In this document: one piece after another, positions 9,088 to 20,187 of the stretch
Layout of the letters: the number at the start of each line of letters is the position of its first letter
How positions within the stretch are numbered: position 1 is the stretch's first letter
Source of the DNA: Jimgerdemannia flammicorona
Taxonomy: Eukaryota > Mucoromycota > Endogonomycetes > Endogonales > Endogonaceae
Reading direction: 5' to 3'
Assembly: GCA_003990745.1 (NCBI GenBank)
Contig: RBNI01000700.1
Coordinates: 1 to 27,776 of the forward strand
Length of the DNA stretch: 27,776 nt
The notes under the pieces: generated by a model
The model's database searches: none
What the model was told of the DNA's origin: nothing
Seen by the model: only the letters and a program-made list of their open reading frames with translations
Translations under genes and position numbers: made by a program

Positions 9088-9955
9088 CATTGTTGAAACA
9101 CACCTTCCTAGCCGCAACCGGGGTACTCACTATTATAACCGATCTTGTCACGGCTTTCACTCCTCTCGGCCAGCTCGGGCAGGCCGCTGTCCTGATCAAC
9201 ACGTCTATGGTGGTATGAGGAATTGTACTACTGATCTGGCAAACCTCTACACCCTCGATCTTTCCCGGCCTTGGAATTGGGGCAACGCTCCATGGATCGA
9301 CCAGACAAGCGACGCTGGTAACTTTGATATTCCGTTGGTAAGTTGCCACGTGATGTGGCCTTCCCCAGACGGTCGTTCTTTCTATATCTGGGGCGGTGGA
9401 AACTCAATGCGGAAAGCATTAGTACAGAGCGGATTTAACGAATACAATGTCGTCATGAGGAGTTGGTCTCGTCCGTCTGCCATTGCCAATATGCCGCAAC
9501 AAAAGAAGGAGATGGCTGCCTCGTGGACTTCAACCGGGGTGGCATATATCTGGGCCGGGATAGGCGATTAATTTTCAGGTATGTTGAAATCTACCACATT
9601 TCTTCTGTCCCATTTGTCAGCGAGATTAATTAATTATATCTTTTCTGAACACAGGATACTCCGCTGACCTTTCCGTTGAGCACATGTTTGACGAAATGAT
9701 TACGTTTGATGCAAAGAAGCTTACATAGAACGTGGTCAACCTGTTGGGGCGAAAGCCTGCCCCTAGACTTAGTTACACGGCAACAATGCTCCGGTACAAT
9801 CATTTCCTTCCGGTCTCTTGTCATTATCAATATTTAATTTATCACATCCTCCAGTTAGATATATGATTAAATACTCCCTGTTTTCTTCTTTAAACCTTTG
9901 CGGTAACGATTAAATGGTCATCATTGGCGGGATTGAAGCCAATCAAATGTCGATA
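9088..9955 (+). pseudogene. Kelch-repeat protein gene, upstream copy, broken and 3'-truncated
   Basis: Tandem paralogue of the intact gene at 10446. One inserted T breaks the start codon (ATTG in place of ATG at 9089-9092). A net deletion of about 10 bases near 9200 shifts the frame in the first blade. From 9215 the exon-1 frame is recovered and reads LANLYTLDLSRPWNWGN, VMWPSPDGRSFYIWGG and so on, to a TAA at about 9569-9571 where the paralogue is open. The second exon (from about 9657, after CACAG) has TAG at 9726-9728 in place of the paralogue's TGG. Similarity to exon 3 (GGTAACGATTAAATGGTC) is the last recognisable piece. Exons 4-6, including the membrane anchor, are absent. Clearly non-functional as a full kelch receptor. 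Confidence 0.88.
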
Positions 9956-9959
9956 AACA

Positions 9960-10310
9960 GATTGATACTGGAAGAGCAATTACTCGAAATTTTCATGAAA
10001 CTGAGGCAGCCACTTTTTAAAATGTTATCTCTGGTAGCTTAATACGACTAAAAATCCAGGAAGAAAGTAACGTTTTTAAAAGCGGTAACTTCAAATGGCA
10101 AATTATTCCGGGGGATGTCAGGTATATAACACGAAATTTTACACTACATCCGATTTGCGGTGTACGCCACAAGATATTTCTTGTCAGCATGGTCACACAG
10201 TCTAGAACTTCGGTGTGAATATCAAATTCTAGTATGGAAAACTATTGTCAAAATCTTCCTAGAGGTGCACCAGGAGGGATTGCAGAGTTAGTAGCCTTGC
10301 ATCATAATCG
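9960..10310. other. Spacer between kelch copies
   Basis: No reading frame or repeat that I can support. It replaces the expected exons 4-6 of the upstream kelch copy, so it holds the truncation point. Confidence 0.4.
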
Positions 10311-10445
10311 CCGTGTCACAAGTTTGTGCGCTTGTGGCTTTTGAAAGGAGGTGAGGACACGTGTAGCGCGCAGATCCTGTTCATAAAAGAAGTGTTGAAA
10401 CCTATTTCCCCTCTTTCACGTTTTCCTTCACTATAGCCACTACAC

Positions 10446-12488
10446 ATGTTGAAACACACTCTACTCGCTGTAACCGGTGTTCTCAGTATTATTACCGATC
10501 TCGTCACGGCTTTCACTCCTCTCGGCCAGAGTGCACAGGCCGCCGTTTTGATCGGCGACACAGTTTACATCCACGGTGGTAAGACGATTATTTATCTATC
10601 AAACCTCTACACCCTTGATCTTTCCCAGACCTGGAGTTGCAGCAACACGCCATGGGTGGACCGAACAAGCGACGCTGGCAACTTTGATGTTCCCTTGACA
10701 GCGTTCCATGCAATGTGGCCCTCTCCAGATGGTCGTTCCTTTTATATCTTTGGTGGTGCGAGCACAACGCTAAAGCCATTAGTGCAGAGTGGATTTAACC
10801 AATATGACGTCGTCACGAGGAGTTGGTCTCGTCCGTCTGCCATTGCCAATATTCCACAACAAAGGGAATTGATGTCCGCCTCGTGGACTTCGACCGGGGT
10901 GGCGTACATCTGGTCTGGGGAAGGCAATTCAAATACAGGTACATACCCCAAAGTTTACACGGTCCCATCCTTTGGTCAACGCAACAAATTGGTCAAATCT
11001 TTTTTATTTTTATTTTTATTTTAGCAAACTCTTCCGCTCAACATATGTTTGACGAAATGATTACGTTTGATGCAACGAAGCTTATATGGAACCTTGTTAA
11101 TATGTTGGGGCCAAAGCCTATGCCTAGAACTAGATACACAGCAACAATGCTCACGTACAAATCATTTTCGTTCCGTCTCCCGTCAATCTCTATTTTTAAT
11201 GTTATTTTCCTCTCTTTGGAATGCGTGATTGAATGCCCTTTACTTTCCTCCAATTTTTGCAGTAACAATCAAATGGTTATCCTCGGGGGACTTATTGTTG
11301 ATCAAAGTGTAACTCCTTTCAGGAACCTTGTTGCGCCCATAAATGATATTCAAATTTTTGAGTAAGTATATGCCACAAAATTACCTATCAATCTTGGCAA
11401 CGCCAAATACCCACACCGTCCCCCCTCCCCCCCCCCCGACAGCACCGGCACCGCGACGTGGTTTCCAAAAACCGGGACAGGCGAAATACCTGCCAACCGC
11501 TATGCGCACGTCGCCAGTTTGGGTAATGAATTGTCCCGATCCAGTCGCTAGCGCATCAAAATTATGAGTTCGGAAAATTTACCATTCTGTCTATATTGAA
11601 CAGGTACAGATGGAATCTCCATCATTGTTTGCTGCGGCATACGTGTGGCTTCAGCGTATTTTACCGACGTTTCTGTGCTCAACACGCAGAGTTGGACATG
11701 GACAGTGCCAGCTGTCGTCGGAGCACTACCCAGTCCAAGAGGGGGGTCCTCTTGGGTCTTCAAGAATGGGCAAATGATAATTTTCTTTGGTAAGCTAAAA
11801 TGTGATAATTCATCTTCCCCCCATACCCGTATATTTTCAACTTCTTTTGAATTTTTTTAATTTTCCCCTGGGGATGTCCTTGCGTTCCGGTAACATATCA
11901 CACTCGCATTTTTGTGTGCTATTGCTCATGTCAGGACTCAATACGGCCACGGGCAAGATGACAAACGAAGTTAACGTTTTGGACACCAGGACAACACCTT
12001 TCCTGTGGGCCGCCGGGTTCTCTTCCAATGCGTCCGTTTTCTCATCTGCCGTCATCCCCACTGAACCCTATCCTACCGACACCAACTTCGACAACGCAAC
12101 CACCAGCGAACCCTCGCAAAGTAACCTCAACGCCGTTGGTGGCCTTCCCGGTGTAATCGGCGTCGGCTTTGGCGTGCTCCTCATTGTTGGCGCCTTCGCC
12201 ACCTTACTCATTGTCAGAAAAGTATGGCGGAAACGATCTCAGCCCATTCGACAAGACTCGAACGCATTGGATCCCTATATAAAACCGTTGGACCCGGACA
12301 ACAGCGGCTCAAGTTCCTGCATGCCACCGATCCAGCTGTTGCCTTCCAGTTCTGATGGTCTCGCCAATCAGCGTGGTGATGCCAACCACCAACTTCCTCA
12401 TACTGACCCACATATCGCCTACACGAATACGGTCATCCCACCGGCCCAGCCCCTTCCGTACCCTTCTCAGTACGGATACACAAACTAA
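10446..12488 (+). CDS. Secreted/membrane-anchored kelch-repeat protein, six exons
   Basis: Exons 10446-10938, 11025-11154, 11263-11361, 11443-11522, 11604-11789 and 11935-12488 join to 1542 nt, giving 513 residues with no internal stop. Introns are 86, 108, 81, 81 and 145 nt, all GT-AG. Residues 1-22 form a signal peptide (MLKHTLLAVTGVL..., likely cleaved after TAFT's Ala). Kelch blades follow: VYIHGG (41-45), FYIFGG (100-104), VILGG in exon 3, and blades around NRYAHVASLG and GQMIIFFG, each with W or Y at the expected strand positions. Residues 400-422 are a transmembrane helix (GVIGVGFGVLLIVGAF), followed by a basic stop-transfer (RKVWRKR) and a Pro/Ser/Gln-rich cytoplasmic tail ending QYGYTN. 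This architecture (secretion signal, kelch propeller, one membrane pass) is common in early-diverging fungi and suggests a cell-surface binding or adhesion role; the ligand is unknown. Start chosen because ATG precedes the signal peptide directly. Confidence 0.92.
11420..11437 (+). other. Near-pure C tract at the acceptor of kelch intron 4
   Basis: Six C, one T and eleven C immediately precede GACAG, the acceptor of intron 11362-11442. A polypyrimidine tract is expected here, but one made almost only of C is unusual. The opposite strand is a G-run able in principle to form a quadruplex. Confidence 0.6.
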
Positions 12489-13640
12489 CCTGATCGTGGC
12501 AATACAGGTGCCTACCATCTTCCGATTGTCCATGAGAGTTCTCTCGAATTGCCCGCCAACGCGAAACCGGACTCCACAGCCTGGCTATCGTCAACCAGCA
12601 CCATCATTCGAATGTCTGAGCGAGGTCGGCATGGAGGGGCGATGCACCAGAACACTCCCAAACAATATCGTTGTGACGGTGATCAACACTCTCAAAGTCA
12701 CAAGTGCACAAATTTGTTCATGTATCGATTCCTGTAATTCAGTTACGACGTTACAATGAGGCACATTTTCAACAAGTTTTCGGTAGAATAGCTTCTTAGT
12801 GTATCCCATAGAGTGTTGAGAGGACGTGACGGCATACTTATAAGATCGGACGTGAATTTCAGAGTTGTTCATTAATATGTGAAAGTTAATCTTGTGCTCA
12901 GAAAGTTGTCCCAATAGTTAAACAGTTTATTATGGATAGATTTTGCCTCAAATAGGCAGGATGAGCTGAGATACCCAGACCAACCATCGGTTGTTTATGA
13001 CGTCGAGCTCTAAAGCCTAATGCAGACGGTAACACATGTTAATCACCATTTGTTGAACGTTTCTGTGACACCGCGATGGCAATTTCACATGTCTCACTTC
13101 CGCTAACTGCCGGGCCACTCGCTCTATGCTTAATATAGACTGTAACTCATGTTAACCAAAGAAATCAAACCATCCGTATATTTCGGAGTGCCAAAACACC
13201 GACGATCCGTGGCAACGTCCGGAACGACGCTTTAAACCCGACATTGCCTGCTGTCATTATCAACGATGTGGCTTGGACCTGGTCGTACAATGCACGTAGG
13301 GAGATCCTCTTCCTATCTTAACTGGCGCACCCGAAAATTTAGAAGGTGATAGTTCCACACTAAATGGTCTCTATTACCATGCCGACGGGAATAATCTTGA
13401 TTTGCGAGCACCCGGTAAACGTAATGACTCAGTTCATATTTATTTTCCACCAATCCCATCCGCAATTCGTTGAGTGGCTTCGTTCGAAATCATAGGTCAA
13501 TGATCGTAGGAATGTCTCGGGTCCAAAATGCTTTGACGCCAATGTCTAAGATGTGGGGCGAATGTAAATAATTATGTAAAGTGCATTAAAGTGAAATGGT
13601 GAAAGGTGTAGATTGCAAATTGATTTCAAAAATAGCTTCA
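12489..13640. other. Gene-poor spacer with one degenerate direct repeat
   Basis: No convincing gene. CTAATGCAGACGGTAACACA... at 13017-13045 recurs at 13130-13158 as TTAATATAGACTGTAACTCA..., 23 of 29 positions matching. Short frames at 12549-12759 overlap the 3' flank of the kelch gene and have no recognisable content. Confidence 0.45.
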
Positions 13641-14470
13641 GCTAAAGTGAGGATATTGCTGTTGAAGTATATATAGTTAATACTCCTCAATACTTATATT
13701 TAAATATCTATATCTCGATACTATCAAATATATAATAAATAAATAAATAAATAAATCTTTATTATGTATTAATTTTCCCTTTATCCAATATATATATTTA
13801 TTTTATCTATAAGTTGAGCTAATTATAGTTATTATAATTAATAATTATATATATATATATAAGGCTAAGTATGTTTAATTCAGTAAAAGATGAGATATAT
13901 TTATTAACTATATGATAAACTTTCTTTAGCCTGAAGATACTTATGTGAGCTATCTATAATATAATTTATTACTATTAGATAATTTACTATATCTGAGCAT
14001 TTAGATTAGATATAGATATTATTAATAATTAATTAATATTTTTAAAAGATTACTAAGATAGAGAAAATTAAATTAATAAAGTATATAAATTAAAAATATT
14101 TAAAATTTTTAAATCTCTTAAGCTAGTCCAATAAAAACACTTATTAGATAAATGTCTAATTATAATATATTTGAATAATAGAAATAGTTAAAATAGAAAA
14201 ACTATTACTTTTTATTTATTTATTTATTTTTTTATTTTTTATTTTATTTTTTTTAAATATATCTATGTAAGATTTAATAAGACTGTTGAATTATTTTATA
14301 TATTAAATTTAATAATTACTATCCTATATAATAAATCATATATAATACTGGTAATACCTGATATGGAGCAGAAGATCTGTGAGATAATATCACTAAATCA
14401 TAATAACATGACCTGTAGAGTATAATAATGTAGATAAAATATAAGTTTAATAGATAAATGAGGCCACCGG
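13640..14470. other. Extremely A+T-rich tract
   Basis: Dominated by TA, AAAT and TTTA words, including an AAAT microsatellite at about 13735-13755 and a TTTA-type tract at about 14210-14255. It ends sharply at about 14460, where balanced sequence begins. No gene seen. Abrupt AT blocks of this kind resemble old repeats mutated by C-to-T change, but no repeat unit is recognisable. Confidence 0.6.
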
Positions 14471-15790
14471 AGATGAAACCCTTCGATGGTGTGCGTGAAG
14501 TCACTACCGATCGACCGGTTGGGTTCCCCGATCTAGTACTACGGTTCTGGCAATGAGGACGACATGGAAAGCGGGACATGCGCAATGGTCTCGTTTTTGT
14601 CCAATTGAGCGGTGAACGGTAATCGCTCCGGCATTGATGTGTCCGGCAGCGTGCGTATAATTTTGAAGGCGTGGAACATTTGAAAGCGGCAACAATTGTC
14701 ACCAGCGGACATGCCCGACGCTGTGCGGGGGGTGCGAGGATGCGGGTGTTTGGGCGTGCCGCCATGCAGGCGCGCGGTCGGTTTTCTTTTTGGACGGCTT
14801 TCCTGATTGTGGCCCAGTTAAGTGCAGTTGTTCCACTAAGACCAATATTTCCTCGGGCATGTTGGCTTTGGCTGGTTCCTCCCATTATTACATCTTCTGG
14901 ATATAGTTCATCATATTGTCTTTGCAGGTCTTGATGTTCTGGTCCCCATTGTGGGCAAGCGCCGTGGATATTTAATATCTGGGATTCCGGCTGGTTCCAT
15001 ATTGACCGCAGATTTCCGATTACGGTTTAGCTTGTAACTTTGGTTTCGATTGCGATTTCAGTATTGGCTGTAAGTGGTTGTGAGGTGGTGAGATAGAGAT
15101 CCATCCACCGTTACGTAGCGTACGATGGTAATGTCGGAACACAGTTAATTTTCTTGTCCATAGGATGTTTTGATCCTCGCCGCGCGCATTGCGATAATAA
15201 AAACAATAAAGAAGCAATTTACGTTAAGTGCGTTATGCCATTGTGTAACTTTAAGACACATGTATGTTCAGACATTAATTGATGTTCCAAAAGTCAGAAA
15301 GCACCTTGTGCACACAACGCCCTGGAGGGTGAACGTGTGAAACGCAGTCTCGATCGTGCGGCCCACCAATGTTGCAAAACCGAGTTCATCGACATCAGTG
15401 GTAAGAATCAAAAATACTTCACATAGATCTGCAAATTCAACCTGTTTAGAATAAATAAAAGGTGGAGATATTTCTTGCAAATCGCGTGATAAAATAGGGA
15501 AAGGGTCACTACAGTAATGCTAGTGCGATGTTAGTGGCAGTTCCGGATTAAGCTCTATCATAGGATTTGATAGTGATTTTGTTCTTGTGTCCAAATTTTT
15601 ATACAATATTACCAAAGGATATCACGATTGCAAATTCAAATTGATGACACGTTTTGTTCGTCGCGTCCAGTCATTTTACAACCAAGTTTCGAAATTTAAA
15701 AATGCGAACTAGTACATATCTCTTACATTTCAAAAATGAAAATATAAGTAAAACTGTGCCTAGATACATACACACAGAAGAGATTGTAGG
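14471..15790. other. Balanced-composition region, no gene supported
   Basis: A short minus-strand frame about 14720-14548 beginning MSAGDNCCRFQMFHAF and running on through PDTSMPERLPFTAQLDK has protein-like content but stops after about 57 codons (EP followed by TAG). It may be a gene relic. Other frames have nothing recognisable. The last 140 bases are the 3' flank shared with the other BTB-SPRY copy (GGACGCGACGAACAAAAC-type block read on the minus strand near 15670-15650). Confidence 0.35.
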
Positions 15791-15799
15791 GACACAAAA

Positions 15800-17302
15800 T
15801 TAAAGACGATCTTTTATGCGATATTTGGATTGAAAAGTCAAACCCACAGCAGGGTACACCTTCTCCGGAAGGTCAGTCCATGCAATCCCGTAATTAATCC
15901 CATTGACGGAAATGGTGCAAGAATGTTTGCTTTCATCCAGATGCAAAGTCACTGCATCGCCACTCTGGACAGTGGCGCTATAGTCTCGGTTCCCTCCCGG
16001 CCAAAATACCTTCCGATAATCGTTACCTTGACAATGGAATGCCCATGCCGATGGCCTACTCGTCATGTGGGAATCGAAGCCATTGAAATCCTCGCCCACC
16101 AACCCGATCTCGCTGAGAGGCAAAGACGTTGAATACATTCCAACTGACTCGATTACTATGTCCCATTCACACAATCCTGTCTGTGTCATCGTCCCGGGGA
16201 CAGAGATCCTCGCTGTCTGCCTCATCGTCGACGACGTACCGACAGAAAGCTCCACGACCTTGCCGTCGTCTGAGACGACAACGCTCGAACCGATCTTCGA
16301 TCGATCCCACTGGAGATCTTGACTCCTTTGACTTCTTCGATACCCGGACGGGTGCTCCGTTGGACATACAGTGTTCTTGCAAGCGTGGTAACAAAATGCC
16401 AAATAATGCGGAGATGTCTCTGCAAACTCGTTGACCGCTTCCGTGAGGCTCTTCAGGCGATGCGGACAAACAAGAGTGAGATCTATATGCTTCATCATGT
16501 TCAGTAGCAACGACGTACCTCCCAGCCGAATTTTACCCTCGCATCCTGGAACCATGTTGGCGACATCACGCAAGACATTATGACGCGCTGAAACGTCGGG
16601 TCCCGGCTCTTCGGTGTGCGCCCAGACCCAGTCAACGATGCACAGCAGCAGGTCGTGTTCGGGAGTGACAAAGGTAGTCGGATAGGGCGCAGTGAAGAGC
16701 AGCTGGATGGCCTCTTTGGAGAGATTTGTCAACTCTCCTATGGCAAGTTTCTGAGTGTAGAAGGGCTTGAGAATCACGGTGTAGAGGTCCTTGCTGGCTT
16801 CACTCCATGGAATGGAGGCGGCGGCCCCGTTGAGGAGGGATGCGGAGACGCCAAAGTCGGAAATGTCTTGAGCACGCTCCAGCACCATTGCCATGAGCTT
16901 TGGGAGGAGAAGAAAGCTCCCTGCACGGTAGATGTCCACCGCGATAGCGGTAGTTGTGTCGTCGATCGATTCGGTATAGATGAATCCGAGGATGATGGCG
17001 AGCGCCACAGAGTTGATGTCGTGGAGAACGACACACTGAGAAACGCTCTCTTGCATGTTTCCGTAGAGCATTGCCTTAAATACGGGGCACCTTTGGTACC
17101 ATATGACATAAATTAGTATGGAATAGATCTACAAATCCTCGAAACGCCATCAAGAATGTCAAACGCACCTTGCAGCTATCATGGCACGGCAAGCGCCAAG
17201 CTCAACGCCATCGGCGCAGACGATGGTTACGTCGTGATAGGCGGTGTCTATCCATATGGAGGCGATGTCGTCCTTAAGGCTAAGGCCACTGTTGGATTGC
17301 AT
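15800..17302 (-). CDS. BTB-SPRY domain protein, intact copy
   Basis: Two exons on the minus strand: 17302-17169 (134 nt) and 17090-15800 (1291 nt), joined across a 78-nt intron (GTGCGT...CCAAAG, with CTAAT about 25 nt before the acceptor). The product is 474 residues. Residues about 20-120 form a BTB/POZ fold (YHDVTIVCADGVELGA, then CPVFKAMLYGNMQESVSQ, then LGFIYTESIDD). A mainly helical BACK-like region follows (LLLPKLMAMVLERAQ..., LLLCIVDWVWAHTEE). The C-terminal 120 residues are a SPRY domain: WDIVIESVG (354), WAFHCQGNDYRKV, SGDAVTLHLD (421-430), ISVNGINYG, and YPAVGL (457-462). BTB proteins with a partner-binding C-terminal domain usually act as substrate adaptors for cullin-3 ubiquitin ligases; that role is inferred from the family. 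It is the intact member of an inverted pair with 6816-8315, about 7.5 kb apart, and lacks the 73-bp flanking repeats. Confidence 0.93.
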
Positions 17303-17380
17303 AATGTTTGATTATGACTTTGTTTGAATTGGCAGCTTGCGTTTGAGTTGACGGATGGAAGTGTGGCGCAATGATTATGA
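17303..17380 (-). promoter_or_regulatory. 5' flank of BTB-SPRY gene conserved with copy 1
   Basis: Read on the minus strand, ATAATCATTGCGCCACACTTC and CCGTCAACTCAAAC match ATAATCACTGCGCCACACTTC-type sequence at about 6760-6805 upstream of copy 1. Conservation stops near 17375/6747, so about 70-80 bases of leader/promoter were carried in the duplication. Confidence 0.5.
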
Positions 17381-17860
17381 ATGTCCAATGTGGCTTCGCA
17401 TCGTGACACGTGACTATGAATCTCATCTGACGCGGCACTCGAATGCTGTCATGCATGCCTAGATGACCTTCACTATCGCAATGGAACTGGACCGGACAAA
17501 CTAGTACTCAATAGCATATCAGAAATAAATCCCATCATGAAAAGAACACATTCGCCACACCTGCCTTGATATTCACGTACAACATTCAAGAATGGAGTCT
17601 TTATGAGGGGAGAACATTAGAGGATATCTGTGCCTACTTCATCGTGTCGTTCATTACACAAGTGATATAGAGGTCGAACGATTTTGACAAGGAAGAGATG
17701 TGTGGCCTAAATGTGATTTGCAATGGCATGGATTACATCAGGTTGGAGAAATTCCATCCATATATATTTTATCTTTTTTGTGAATTTGAGAACAGAAGTT
17801 GACGATAATAAAGAATACTCTAACTGCGAAAAATTATCACGTTATAACATCTACTTAGCC
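17380..17860. other. Spacer, no gene supported
   Basis: Only short frames on both strands with unremarkable composition. No repeat or motif recognised. Confidence 0.4.
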
Positions 17861-17862
17861 AA

Positions 17863-18030
17863 TTATTTGTCTGCGGCACGAATTGCAAGGTCTATCTCAA
17901 TGCTGCTATTATTGGCTAGAACCTTCAGCTCATGATTGTATTCCTTCTTGATTTGAGGATCTGGGCGGGCCAAGCTCACGGATACCGGTGCTACAGATCC
18001 CCTCGGGCTTCCGTCCCACAGGCGATTTCC
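17863..18030 (-). pseudogene. Possible terminal exon of an unrecognised gene
   Basis: On the minus strand, after a possible acceptor (TTATTTAG at about 18030), a frame reads GNRLWDGSPRGSVAPVSVSL, then ARPDPQIKKEYNHELK, and ends IDLAIRAADK before TAA. Composition is clearly protein-like and unlike the surrounding noise, so this may be the last exon of a gene or a fragment left after rearrangement. I find no matching upstream exon in the window. Confidence 0.25.
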
Positions 18031-18399
18031 TAAATAACCAGAAGTCAACTTAGTTCAGTCCGGGTTCAGATGTACGCTAGTTTCAGAGCAACGATCTTTG
18101 GGGTCGCTCAACCAGCAATTCAATCACACTTCAATTAGTCGCACACTACGTTAGCAATCAGTCGTACTACAGCAGCAACAACTTCAAATGCTGCGTGATG
18201 TCATTCTTACAACAGTACATGTCAGCCCTTGACTTCTCGCATGGACCGTCAAACCAAGAAGTTGCCATCGCATGAGTGATCACCGCCTTCTTAACTCTTA
18301 CTTCCAAACCTGAGACCCATTTCGGCACATAGCTAGTGACAATGTATTTTCGAACGGGTGTTTTACTCTAAGAATAATCCTCAACCAACTCTATACAAT

Positions 18400-19190
18400 T
18401 CAAGATACCGAATGCAATATATTTTGTATCTAGGATAGAGATCAAAACAAGTAATATAATCAATATTACTTCATTCAAAGAATGTTTTGAAATCTAAAGA
18501 AATAGAATATAATTTCTTATATAGTTTTAGAATATTATTAAAGTCTACTATATTGTACTAAAGTATAGAATAGTAATAAATCTCTATTTCATATTTAGTT
18601 TACTATTATCTAATTTTAAATAAAAAGATATCTTTGATTATATAAGCTTTAAATTAGTATTACTACTACTAGTATATACTTTTAAATAAATTGAGTTAAA
18701 GTTAAGCTTTTTATAAGATCTTATTTAATTTAAATCTATTTTATTAATTAATTAATTTTAAAAATTTAATAGAATTATTAAATTAAATGAGATTTAAATT
18801 AAATTAAATTAAATTAAATTTATTTATTAAAAGTACTAGTTCTATTATTAAGAAATTTTAAATAAATTCTGTAGTCTCTCTTTTAAAATATTTATAGAGT
18901 ATTTTTATTAATTTATTTTTATTATAAATTTAATAACTGATAATGTAGATTTTATTATTAACTTTAGTAATATTAATTATAATATATATTACTATAAGAG
19001 TATAAATTTAAATAAAATTTCTCAATATCTCTACAAATATAAGATTATATAGAGGTTTATCAAATTAAAATATATAGATTATCAGACCAGCAGTAAACAG
19101 CTTAAAAGTAGTCAATCTATGTTAACATTTTTGCTAGTAAATTCTCTAAATAATATATTTTGGATATACCAATAAGGTCTAAAAAGTGAA
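18400..19190. other. Second extremely A+T-rich tract
   Basis: Composed mostly of AAATT/TTTAA words, with an AAATT microsatellite at about 18795-18822. No open frame, RNA or repeat unit recognised. It is similar in texture to 13640-14470 and may have the same origin. Confidence 0.6.
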
Positions 19191-20187
19191 TGAATTGGTG
19201 CAGATTCCTTGGATTCTCCTATCAAGATGCGCCTATTATAAATCATCCGCCTACTAAAAATGGAAGACTACATTCAGGACCCGTAGGAATAGGTAACTCA
19301 GTGGCTCCAAGAGCTTCACTTAGTGAATTCCTTAGCAAATGCGTCGTCCTTGATCCAAAAATTTCAGATTGCACACCACCTGTTTATTGCTTGTAGGTCA
19401 GATTTCCGAAAAACCACCTGATGACCTTGCCGAGGTTCGCATTTTCGCAGGTGCGAAATGACTCACGCGAGTGCTTTAAATGGGAGGGCGTAGGAGAGCC
19501 ATTTTATTTTTCTGATGAAACAACCTATTATGGTTGATTTAAATATGATTATAAATGCACAATTTTACCAGTTATCACATAAAAACAACCTGTCTATTTG
19601 TATTTTGTCTCCTCACGGCAACGTGCGACGCTCTGTGAGCTCGGGAGCAGACTTACCACTCCTTGTGACCATTTCGTACATACATATTACAAAGGATGAC
19701 ATGTGATTGTAAAAAAGAAACGGCTGGTGCGCCAATCAGCTGAAACTAAATTTTGAAGTGACCAAGGGAAACGACAAAATTCTCTCGTATATGGATGGTA
19801 CTGTCAAACTGGAAAAGGAAAGTAAATTAGTGGATAAGAGCCCGGCTCTGCAGCTGGATCAGGAATTCTTGGAGCGATTCTCTGGCTTTGCTGTAGTCAA
19901 TTCATTACAGCAATCTGGGATTAATAATCACGTCTTGGTTCTGGTGAGGTATATACGTGATCGGGAATGGGTGTAGTAGCAGGACCGATTCGCTTCATTC
20001 ACTCGAAGGCGGTTGTCATGTGCTCATCATTGTAGAGATGTATACCGCTCCGGCGACTGTTGGAGCAGTCGTTCTTCGTTGTTACTCTGTGATCTGGTGA
20101 CTGTCCGTTCCTAAAGCAACTATGTAATTTCTGAATCGTGGCACTGCGTTTACACCATCCATCTTACTTTCACTTTGCCTTAATCAG
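19190..20187. other. Mixed region with two small open frames of unknown status
   Basis: Plus-strand frames at 19190-19396 (68 codons, Cys-containing C-terminus DCTPPVYCL) and 19758-19976 (72 codons, MTKGNDKILSYMDG...LVRYIRDREWV) have passable composition but no recognised domain, splice context or neighbour support. Neither is called as a gene. A CGACTG/CAGTCG hairpin with a 6-nt loop lies at 20054-20071. Confidence 0.3.

Noticed and set aside
17878..17905. Another copy of the 73-bp repeat near the intact BTB-SPRY gene
   Set aside because: Only about 18 bases (ATTGCAAGGTCTATCTC) resemble the repeat, with mismatches; similarity does not extend and can be chance.
20054..20071. CGACTG-TTGGAG-CAGTCG hairpin as a terminator or regulatory RNA
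   Set aside because: A 6-bp stem with no T-tract, gene end or second supporting element; likely chance.
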